NCBI RefSeq assembly: GCF_000473165.1 | Contig: NZ_AXBE01000012.1 | Location: 45,644 to 109,643, forward strand | DNA: 64,000 nucleotides | Source of the DNA: Leisingera aquimarina DSM 24565 | GTDB lineage: Bacteria > Pseudomonadota > Alphaproteobacteria > Rhodobacterales > Rhodobacteraceae | Reading direction: 5' to 3' | Part shown: positions 26,291 to 33,259 of the stretch, piece by piece | Position numbering within the stretch: position 1 is the stretch's first letter | Layout of the letters: every line of letters begins with the position of its first letter | Position numbers and translations under genes: made by a program | The notes under the pieces: generated by a model | Databases searched by the model: none | Seen by the model: the letters and a program-made list of their open reading frames with translations, nothing else | What the model was told of the DNA's origin: nothing

Positions 26291-27693
26291 CTAACACACT
26301 CCACTTTGTCCATCTGAAGGGCCCACTGGGCGGCCTCGATAGCACGGGTGATATCGCTTTCATTTGTCCGCCAGTTCACGACGCTTACGCGCATAGCGCG
26401 GCGGCCCTGCCAGACCGTATCCGAAAAGAACGCCTCGCCTGTCGCATTAATCCGGGACATGATTTCCTTTGTGTAAAGGTCGCCTTCCTCGCCGGTGTCA
26501 CCCGGTCTGGCGAACCTGACCAGTCCCTGATTCAACTGCGGATCAAACACAACATGGGCGTTATCCAATGCTCCAATCCCCCGGACAATCGCCTGGCAGT
26601 GGGCACAGCAGCGGTCAATCATATCCTCGATGCCGGATCGGCCCAATTGCTTGAGAGCTGCGTAGACAGGAACGCCGCGCGCCCTTCGGGACCATTCCGG
26701 GTTCCAGTCGATCTGGTCACGCGCCGCTCCAGCCGGGGCAATATAGTCGGCCGCGATGGTCATAGCTGCCTTATGCGCGGCCTGGTCTCGGATAATGGCG
26801 ACACCGCAATCAAACGGCACGTTCAGCCACTTGTGACCATCGGTCGCCCAGCTGTCAGCCAGCTGAAGACCGTCAGCCAAATGGGAGTATTTGGCACTTG
26901 TCCGTGCGAAAAGGCCGAAAGCACCATCAATATGCACCCACGCACCAGTATTTTTCGCCATAGGGATCAGGGTCCTGTAGTCATCAAATGCACCAATGTT
27001 CAAATCGGCGGCGTTCAAGACTAAAATCTTCGGGCCTTTGTGTTCCGAAAGCGCCTGTTCAAGTTCACTTGTCAGCACTCTTCCCATTGAGTCAGTCTTC
27101 AGTTGAACCAAAGAACTTTGCCCCAAGCCCAAGAAGTTCACCGCTTGCCGGATAGAGCCATGCTTTTGGTCATTCACCAGAACCTTGAGGTCTGGCGCAC
27201 CGATCAGCCCATTTTCCTCGACGTCCCATCCATCTGCCTTAAGGACGGCATGTCGCGCCGCTGCGAGCGATGTCATATGCGCCAACTGGCATCCTGTCGT
27301 GAACGCGAAAGAAGCGTCACGGGGCAGGTCGAACAACTCTTTCAGCCAAATACCGGCTTGCTCCTCAACCACCGCTGCAGCAGGTCCGCACGCATAAAGG
27401 GCTGCATTCTGATCCCAGGTTGAGACGAGCCAATCAGCGGCAAGCGCGGCCTCAAGTCCACCACCGATGACCCAGGCAAAAAACCTTCCGCCCGCAGACC
27501 CCAGCAAACCGTCCTGCATATCTCTTGCCAATGTCTGCACTACGGTTTCGGGTTCTTCTCCATTTGCAGGCAATGGGCCAGAAAACCTGGAACGGAGTGT
27601 TTCAAGACTGGCTGTGGAATTGACTTTTCTTTCATCCAATCCTTCCAGCCAGGTTTTTGCGAGTGTTGCGGCTTGGTCCAGCGCTTGTGTCAT
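26287..27693 (-). CDS. PLP-dependent aromatic-amino-acid/glutamate-type decarboxylase
   Basis: The 468-aa protein belongs to the group II PLP decarboxylases (DDC/TDC/GAD fold type I). Motifs are FAWVIGGGLEAALAADWL, TTGCQLAHMTSLAAARHAVL, WVHIDGAFGLFARTS with the conserved Asp near PLP, and the PLP lysine in SWATDGHKWLNVPFDCGVAI. The C-terminal RRAMRVSVVNWRTNESDI is typical of family members acting on diverse amino acids. The start at 27693 (MTQALDQAATL) follows AAGAGG. The substrate cannot be deduced. It lies between a C-S lyase-like PLP enzyme and a 2OG oxygenase in one operon inside the Tn3 transposon. Confidence 0.87.
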   Translation of the reverse strand: MTQALDQAATLAKTWLEGLDERKVNSTASLETLRSRFSGPLPANGEEPETVVQTLARDMQDGLLGSAGGRFFAWVIGGGLEAALAADWLVSTWDQNAALYACGPAAAVVEEQAGIWLKELFDLPRDASFAFTTGCQLAHMTSLAAARHAVLKADGWDVEENGLIGAPDLKVLVNDQKHGSIRQAVNFLGLGQSSLVQLKTDSMGRVLTSELEQALSEHKGPKILVLNAADLNIGAFDDYRTLIPMAKNTGAWVHIDGAFGLFARTSAKYSHLADGLQLADSWATDGHKWLNVPFDCGVAIIRDQAAHKAAMTIAADYIAPAGAARDQIDWNPEWSRRARGVPVYAALKQLGRSGIEDMIDRCCAHCQAIVRGIGALDNAHVVFDPQLNQGLVRFARPGDTGEEGDLYTKEIMSRINATGEAFFSDTVWQGRRAMRVSVVNWRTNESDITRAIEAAQWALQMDKVECVS

Positions 27694-27762
27694 AGTGAAA
27701 CCTCTTAAATAGTTCTTTGCCATTTTGCCTTCAGGGTCCGGCTTGAGACGACCCGAAACATG

Positions 27763-28941
27763 CTAATTCTGCATCGGTCGGGTGGCGGATATGTGCGCGA
27801 GCGCCTTTCCGATATCTGCACAAAGATCTTCCGAATGCTCCAAGCCAATGTGCAGGCGTAAAAGTCGCCCTTCATTGGGAAGTACATCCAAAGCGCGCAA
27901 GTGATGAGGGATGGCTGGCATTACGAGGCTTTCAAACCCACCCCAGCTGGTTCCCAGTCCAAAGAGCGACAGGCTGTCGATGAGTTTGGCGAATTCTTCC
28001 TCGCTGCACGCTACAAGCTCGATCGTGAACGGCCCCGCTCCGCCCGTAAACTGCCGCTTCCACAGCTCATGCCCTGGGTCATCATCGAGGGCCGGGTTGA
28101 GAATTTTCTTGATCTGGGGTTGACCCTGTAACCATTGCGCGACGTGGCGGGCGTTCTCCTCATGGCGCCGCATACGCACGTCGAGTGTCCTGAGCCCGCG
28201 AAGCCCGAGCCAACACACATCCGGAGCGGCGGTTGAGCCATAGTGGGCGCACCAGTCTCGCGTAGATGACAGGTCGTCATATGAGCCTGTAATCAGGCCC
28301 AGCATGATGTCGGAATGCCCGCCGATGTACTTGGTTGCGGCGTGAATGGATATGTTGATGCCAAGGCCGTGCGCGTCAAAGAAGAGCGGTGTGCCCCAGC
28401 TGCTGTCACACGCCACTGGCACGCTGTAGTGTTTGGCCAGCTTACAAACAGCCTCTACATCAATCATATCCATCGTCAACGAACCGGGAACTTCGATAAA
28501 TACAAGCGCTGTTCGTTCGTCGAGGTGAGATTCGAGAGCATCTAAGGTGTCAAAGAACACAACCTCGCTGCCAAGCTTGTCCAGCTCCTTTTCTGCGAGA
28601 ACCCGTGTGGGTCCGTAAACACAATCCTGGACCAGGATACGCTTGCCGGGGGCGGAATGCGCGCCGATTACTGCGGCAACAGCACTTAACCCACTCGACG
28701 TGGCAATGCAGCTCTCCGTCTCGCATAAGGCGGCCATGGCGGTTTGCAATTCAAAAACGGTGCTCGTGCCGGATCGCCCATAGCGTGGGGTCTCAAAGGT
28801 CACGCCCTTGTAGGAATTCTTGAATTCGGCCAGCGTCGAAAAAATTGTTGTCGAAGCGCGGACCAATGGCGGATTCACCGCGTTTGCGGCATCTGCCGAC
28901 GCACGGCCAAGGTGAACAAGCTGTGTGGTCTTTTTGGACAT
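27763..28941 (-). CDS. Cys/Met-metabolism PLP enzyme, cystathionine beta-lyase (MetC)-like
   Basis: The 392-aa fold-type I PLP enzyme is of the cystathionine beta-lyase/gamma-synthase family. Signatures are FETPRYGRSGTSTVFELQTA, the substrate/PLP contact TSSGLSAVAAVIGAHSAPG, DSSWGTPLFFDAHGLGINIS and the PLP lysine in HAATKYIGGHSDIMLGLITG. The late GTSWGGFESLVMPA is the usual C-terminal loop. MetC-type enzymes release thiols, pyruvate and ammonia from S-substituted cysteines, but context suggests a specialised role. It follows the MFS gene by 4 bases and precedes a decarboxylase gene. The start at 28941 (MSKKTTQLVHLG) agrees with the family N-terminus. Confidence 0.87.
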   Translation of the reverse strand: MSKKTTQLVHLGRASADAANAVNPPLVRASTTIFSTLAEFKNSYKGVTFETPRYGRSGTSTVFELQTAMAALCETESCIATSSGLSAVAAVIGAHSAPGKRILVQDCVYGPTRVLAEKELDKLGSEVVFFDTLDALESHLDERTALVFIEVPGSLTMDMIDVEAVCKLAKHYSVPVACDSSWGTPLFFDAHGLGINISIHAATKYIGGHSDIMLGLITGSYDDLSSTRDWCAHYGSTAAPDVCWLGLRGLRTLDVRMRRHEENARHVAQWLQGQPQIKKILNPALDDDPGHELWKRQFTGGAGPFTIELVACSEEEFAKLIDSLSLFGLGTSWGGFESLVMPAIPHHLRALDVLPNEGRLLRLHIGLEHSEDLCADIGKALAHISATRPMQN

Positions 28942-28945
28942 GGCT

Positions 28946-30187
28946 TTATCTCTGGAAAATACTGCGATCGCTCGCTTCACGTGGTAGTGATTTCAGGAAG
29001 ATCTGACTGCCTATGAGGATGGTCAGTGAGCAAAGCGCCAGGATATGGAACAGTCCATCAAAGCCCCAGTTCACATGGATGACGGAGATCATCGGCAGGG
29101 CGGTGGACAGCGCCAGAAAGCTGACCATTGCCCGCAACCCAAAGGCGCGGGCCCGTGCCTTGTTTGATACTGTTTTTGCCATCAGGAAATCGTTGATCGG
29201 AACCTGACCGAACACGCCAAGCATGAACCCAAAGGAGACCGCGAAGGCCGCAAGGTTCTGCAAGCCTGGCATCATCAGAAACGCTGAGATTTGGATGACC
29301 ATGACCAGTAGGATCGTGGGCTTGGCCCCAACGCTATCCAGCATGAAGCCGGTAACGAGCTGTGCCAATGAGGCTGCCGCAAACACAAGGAATGCCAATA
29401 CGCCAATGATCGTCGCTGACTGCGATGTCAAAAGGGAGAGGGTTTCGCTGATATCATCTGCAAGACCGGTAAGCCTCTCATCGAATATTTCCGGCAACGC
29501 GACGGTGGTTGATTGGAAGATAACGTTGCCCAGTAGAGTGATCATGTAGACGCACAACAGCACGCGCCATTTCGGGCCATAGGCAATGTTCTGATGCGAT
29601 GTGACGCCTTGGTCTTCTGGCGGGCTGTCTTGGCTAATATTCCGCGAAACAATGTAATACGGATAGGCGAATGCGATCCCGATCAGGCCCGGTAAAATGA
29701 ACGCAGCGCGCCAGCTTGCCAGGTCAATGAGCAGTCCCGTGATGAGCGCCGCGGACCCGACACCAAGGTTTCCCCAGACGCCGTTCACCGCCAGCCGCAT
29801 GCCCGTTTTTCGCCAACGTCCGGTGACGATGGCAAGCCCGACCGGATGGTAGATTGAGGCGAACACGCCCATCAGCAAGAGCCCGGCTCCAAGCTGAAAC
29901 GGGTTTTGGGCAAAGCCGGTCAGGACTGAAGACAACCCGATGCCGAAGAAGAATATGCACATCATGCCGTCGCGGCTCCACCTGTCCGCAAGCCAGCCAC
30001 TTGGTAAAGCGCAGAGCGCAAACGCCGCGAACCCCGGCGCTCCATAGGGCAGAAGTTCGGAATAGCTCAGACCCCAGCCTTCGCTCAGCGCGAGCGCGGC
30101 CACCGTTGCAAAGATCAAGATGAAATAGTGATCCAGAAAGTGGCCAACATTCAGCAGCAGGAAATATTTGGTGTCGCGTGTGACCAT
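28946..30187 (-). CDS. Major facilitator superfamily transporter
   Basis: The 413-aa protein has twelve predicted membrane helices. The N-terminal half has LLLNVGHFLDHYFILIFATV and the loop GWLADRWSRDGMM, resembling the MFS loop 2-3 motif. The second half opens with KWRVLLCVYMITLLGNVIFQ. It is the first gene of a five-gene minus-strand run and divergent from an AraC-type regulator, 51 bases away from its start. The transported compound is unknown; it may import the substrate of the two downstream PLP enzymes or export their product. Confidence 0.87.
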   Translation of the reverse strand: MVTRDTKYFLLLNVGHFLDHYFILIFATVAALALSEGWGLSYSELLPYGAPGFAAFALCALPSGWLADRWSRDGMMCIFFFGIGLSSVLTGFAQNPFQLGAGLLLMGVFASIYHPVGLAIVTGRWRKTGMRLAVNGVWGNLGVGSAALITGLLIDLASWRAAFILPGLIGIAFAYPYYIVSRNISQDSPPEDQGVTSHQNIAYGPKWRVLLCVYMITLLGNVIFQSTTVALPEIFDERLTGLADDISETLSLLTSQSATIIGVLAFLVFAAASLAQLVTGFMLDSVGAKPTILLVMVIQISAFLMMPGLQNLAAFAVSFGFMLGVFGQVPINDFLMAKTVSNKARARAFGLRAMVSFLALSTALPMISVIHVNWGFDGLFHILALCSLTILIGSQIFLKSLPREASDRSIFQR

Positions 30188-30238
30188 TCGGGTTCCAGTG
30201 TCGTTGCGACGGAACTACCATTGTCATATAGTCGATGT
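30188..30238. promoter_or_regulatory. Short divergent promoter region between MFS operon and araC-type gene
   Basis: Only 51 bases separate the two starts, so promoters must overlap the coding ends. This arrangement is usual when the AraC protein controls both units. I could not identify a clear direct repeat for AraC binding. Confidence 0.4.
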
Positions 30239-31039
30239 ATGGACATAGATCGTCGAGAAACAGACAAACATGTAGAAAAGACCGTAGCTCGAAGTGTTGA
30301 GTCTTTGGACTACCAGGAGCTTCCGGTGGCCTTGGCGGTCATGGCAAAGCGGTTTCCGGACGGCTATTTTGTCGAGCCCCACGATCATCCACGGGATCAG
30401 TTGATCTATGCCGTTGCGGGTCTTATGCGTGTCGCCACATCCGATGATACCTGGGTGGTGCCACCTGATCGCGCCCTGTTCATGCCTGCCGACATTGAAC
30501 ACAGTATCGAGATATGTGGCAATGTCGAAATGCGTTCTCTTTACATCACGCCGTTGAAAGCCAGCACGATCAAAGTATTGAAAGTTCACTCGCTCTTGAG
30601 GGAACTCATTACCCACCTTGGCCGCGAGCCTATAGACTACTCCGGCAATAAGCGCGCAGAACAAATTGCCGCTCTGATCCGGATAGAGTTGATAGAGGCG
30701 GAGGCACTGCCCTTGAACATCCCGCTGCCCCGAGACGAGCGCCTGCGCCGTGTCTGCCAAAGGCTTATGAACGACCCGTCTACCACTTTGCCACTTGAGC
30801 AGCTTGCTGATGACGCTGGCGCGTCCTCCAAAACACTGGCGCGTCTGTGTGCCCGTGAACTGGGGATGAGTTTTTCCGCCTGGCGTCGTCGTGTCCGGTT
30901 CTCGAAAGCCATGGAATTGCTTGATGGTGGCCAGCCTATGAAACAGGTCGCTCGAAGCTGCGGCTACGAAAGCCCAAGTGCGTTCACCTATGCTTTCCGA
31001 AAAGAGTTTGGCATGGCTCCCAGCGGGCTCCGGAAATAG
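30239..31039 (+). CDS. AraC-family transcriptional regulator
   Basis: The 266-aa protein has an N-terminal cupin-like sensor part (GYFVEPHDHPRDQLIYAVAG, DDTWVVPPDRALFMPADIEH with cupin His residues) and a C-terminal double HTH (LEQLADDAGASSKTLARLCA; AMELLDGGQPMKQVARSCGY ending in ESPSAFTYAFRKEFGMAPSG). The ATG at 30239 was chosen because the frame upstream lies in the MFS gene. It is divergent to the MFS-C-S lyase-decarboxylase-oxygenase-EamA run and is its likely activator. It faces alkB at the 3' side. Confidence 0.9.
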   Translation: MDIDRRETDKHVEKTVARSVESLDYQELPVALAVMAKRFPDGYFVEPHDHPRDQLIYAVAGLMRVATSDDTWVVPPDRALFMPADIEHSIEICGNVEMRSLYITPLKASTIKVLKVHSLLRELITHLGREPIDYSGNKRAEQIAALIRIELIEAEALPLNIPLPRDERLRRVCQRLMNDPSTTLPLEQLADDAGASSKTLARLCARELGMSFSAWRRRVRFSKAMELLDGGQPMKQVARSCGYESPSAFTYAFRKEFGMAPSGLRK

Positions 31040-31173
31040 TGGTAATGCGGGAGCGAAAATAAGCAGCTCTCCCAAAATCATCCGCACAAAGCCCTGGCCT
31101 TCGCATGCTAGCTCGCGGCCGCCCGCCGTTAACTGTCTTGGCAAAGTTCAATGGCCGAGAAGTGCGTGGCCAT

Positions 31174-31785
31174 TTACTGCCGCTGAATAGTCCTGAATGT
31201 CAGGCTGATCCGTGGACTTTTCACCTTCTTTGTTTTGGGCAGAGAGTGTTTCCAGAAAGACTGTGTTGTATCTTTCATCACCAGTAGACTGCCATGTTCC
31301 AGGTTCACGTCAACTCGATGATCTGACATCTTATGCCTAAAGGAAAATCTTCTAGTAGCGCCAAGACTTAGTGAACCAATGGCGCCGTCGGGCTTTAGAT
31401 CGACCTCAGCATCGCTATGCCAGGACATGCCCTCATCGCCCGAGTGGTACAAGTTCAGAAGGCATGAATTGTATTCTTCACCGGAACGGCTTTGGACGAG
31501 CCCACGAAGCTCCAATAGTTCCTTCGTCCAGGGGTCAGCTGATTTGGTTACTTTGGAATACGTGTAGCAGAATCCCTGGTCGCCGTACCAAGCCACCTTG
31601 CGCTTTGTTGCAATGCGCTTGCCATAGATAATGACTTCGTCATGCCTCCAATCCACTGTTTGCATCAGTTTCTGGAAAAACTGATCCGCCTGTTGCGTCC
31701 CCAGGATCGGCCCGTAGTAGTTCACAGTGCCGTCCATGGGGAGAAGATTTTCCGCAGGGTCTGCAAGATTACCGAACAGGTCCAT
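31174..31785 (-). CDS. alkB: AlkB-like 2OG-Fe(II) DNA/RNA dealkylation protein
   Basis: The 203-aa protein resembles the ALKBH2/3-like branch of AlkB repair enzymes, which oxidatively remove 1-methyladenine and 3-methylcytosine lesions. It begins MDLFGNLADPAENLL. The iron ligands are in YHSGDEGMSWHSDAEVDL (HxD) and the distal His in FWKHSLPKTK, followed by the 2OG-binding PRISLTFRTI (RxxxxxR). GSLLVMKDTTQ precedes the last His. It lies 25 bases after ogt on the same strand, so alkyl-lesion reversal by two mechanisms is encoded as a pair. The longer frame from 32031 overlaps ogt and is not used. Confidence 0.9.
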   Translation of the reverse strand: MDLFGNLADPAENLLPMDGTVNYYGPILGTQQADQFFQKLMQTVDWRHDEVIIYGKRIATKRKVAWYGDQGFCYTYSKVTKSADPWTKELLELRGLVQSRSGEEYNSCLLNLYHSGDEGMSWHSDAEVDLKPDGAIGSLSLGATRRFSFRHKMSDHRVDVNLEHGSLLVMKDTTQSFWKHSLPKTKKVKSPRISLTFRTIQRQ

Positions 31786-31810
31786 TTTCAATCCAATCAG
31801 TTCAGGGCAC

Positions 31811-32305
31811 TCATTGTGCCACTGCTTCATTGGCCAGCAACTGCCTTTTCCTCTCCAGACCCCAACGGTATCCGCCAATCCCACCGTCTGATCGCAAGAC
31901 CCGATGGCATGGAACCATGACCGCAACCGGATTTGCGCCGCAAGCATTGGCAACTGCTCGAACGGCTTTCTCTTCTCCGATTTCCCGAGCGATGGTCGTA
32001 TATGTAACGGTTCTTCCGGTCGGAATGGCACACAGCGCGTCCCAGACTTTCTTTTGAAATGCTGTACCCTTCAGGCTCAACGGTATATTGTGAGAAGCGT
32101 GAGGGTTATCTATCAAATCCACCACACTGTCAGCGATTGCGGTAACTGAAGGGGTTTCCAGATCCATCACGGCCTCTGGAAACATGTACAATATTTCCGC
32201 TTCAAGAGCTTTGTCATCGTCTCCGATCCTTGCAGCACTTATCTCACCATTGGCACCTGCAATTGCAAGACGGCCGAGCTTGCTCTCAACAATTCTGTAC
32301 CACAT
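31811..32305 (-). CDS. ogt: Methylated-DNA--protein-cysteine methyltransferase (Ogt/Ada C-terminal type)
   Basis: The 164-aa protein carries the MGMT catalytic domain with the acceptor cysteine in the motif PCHRV (VMVPCHRVLRSDGGIGGYRW) and the DNA-binding HTH segment TAFQKKVWDALCAIPTGRTV, then YTTIAREIGEEKAVRAVANA. It repairs O6-alkylguanine by suicide transfer. No Ada AraC-type domain is present. The start at 32305 (MWYRIVESKLG) follows GAAGGAG. It is upstream of alkB by 25 bases. Confidence 0.9.
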   Translation of the reverse strand: MWYRIVESKLGRLAIAGANGEISAARIGDDDKALEAEILYMFPEAVMDLETPSVTAIADSVVDLIDNPHASHNIPLSLKGTAFQKKVWDALCAIPTGRTVTYTTIAREIGEEKAVRAVANACGANPVAVMVPCHRVLRSDGGIGGYRWGLERKRQLLANEAVAQ

Positions 32306-32338
32306 GTCATGCTCCTTCTGCGTCCTGGTATGGCGCAC

Positions 32339-32521
32339 AGTTATTTGGATCAGCGGCGTGAGACGACCCGTTTCTTGCGGATAGGGTTTCGATCAGACCG
32401 AATTGCTAGCTGACAAAAAAACGCTGGCGTTTAGTTTCATCGGAAAGCGGTCACTCAACGCGCGCGCATGAATGACCGCACCGTCCCGCATCTTGCCAGT
32501 TCGCGCATGACGCAGCGAAAG
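32339..32521. other. Stretch between ogt and resolvase gene, no gene seen
   Basis: About 180 bases. A weak inverted repeat AAACGC/GCGTTT with a T-run on the minus strand (around 32414-32434) could end resolvase transcription. The ogt promoter is expected here as well. Confidence 0.35.
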
Positions 32522-33097
32522 TCAGGTCCGGTGCCGGTTGAGGGTTCTGTAAACGGTTGGCCGTGACACGGAGAATACTTCAGCCAGATCGCTGATGGAG
32601 TAATCGCCGGTAGCGTGCATACGGCAAAGTTCGCGCTGTTGCTTCTCAGATAGCTTGGGTTGTTTGCCGCGCAGTTTACCCTTGGCGCGTGCGATAACCA
32701 TGCCTTCACGGGTCCGCATGCGGATCAGATCAGCCTCGAATTCGGCAAAGGTAGCGAGGATGTTGAAAAACATCTTTCCCATTGGATCGGACGGATCATA
32801 GACAGATGCGCCGAGGGCCAGCTTCACCCCTTTCTCCTGGAGCTGGTCGGCTATGGCGCGGGCATCAGGAACAGAGCGGGCCAGCCTGTCGAGTTTAGGT
32901 ACAACCAGCGTGTCGCCCTCCCGCACTGCTGCAATGGCTTGATCCAAACCGGGGCGGACGCGGTTTGTGCCCGTCAGTCCATGATCGGTATAGATGCGAT
33001 CCGGTGCCACGCCGAGATTTCCCAGAGCCTGTTTCTGCGCGGTGAGATCCTGGCTGTCGGTGGAACAGCGGGCATATCCGATAAGCGTGGTGTTCAT
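32522..33097 (-). CDS. tnpR: Tn3-family serine resolvase
   Basis: The 191-aa site-specific recombinase has the catalytic serine in IGYARCSTDSQDLTAQKQAL, the E/R catalytic segment VVPKLDRLARSVPDARAIAD, the dimer helix FNILATFAEFEADLIRMRTR and a C-terminal HTH (YSISDLAEVFSVSRPTVYRT). It resolves the cointegrates made by TnpA at a res site, here probably in the gap to tnpA. The start is ATG 33097 (MNTTLIGYAR). It is divergent from tnpA, a layout found in the Tn3 subgroup. Confidence 0.93.
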   Translation of the reverse strand: MNTTLIGYARCSTDSQDLTAQKQALGNLGVAPDRIYTDHGLTGTNRVRPGLDQAIAAVREGDTLVVPKLDRLARSVPDARAIADQLQEKGVKLALGASVYDPSDPMGKMFFNILATFAEFEADLIRMRTREGMVIARAKGKLRGKQPKLSEKQQRELCRMHATGDYSISDLAEVFSVSRPTVYRTLNRHRT

Positions 33098-33259
33098 GGG
33101 CGTACTGTACGAATAAGGCCCCTTCATTGCAAATTATATCGTACCACTTATATGAGACACGCTTCGAGCCAGTTTTGTTGGAGGGATGTCGCGATGGTAA
33201 ATTGTCCGCTGACCGATCCCCTTACGGACAAGCCAATCCCCCACTCATAGGAATCAGAA
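33098..33259. promoter_or_regulatory. Candidate res site and divergent tnpR/tnpA promoters
   Basis: The 162-bp gap holds the inverted repeat CGTAC-T-GTACG (about 33101-33111) and, further right, TATCGTACCACTTATATGAGAC. These look like resolvase subsites, which are degenerate inverted repeats. Subsite limits cannot be set by eye. Confidence 0.5.
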
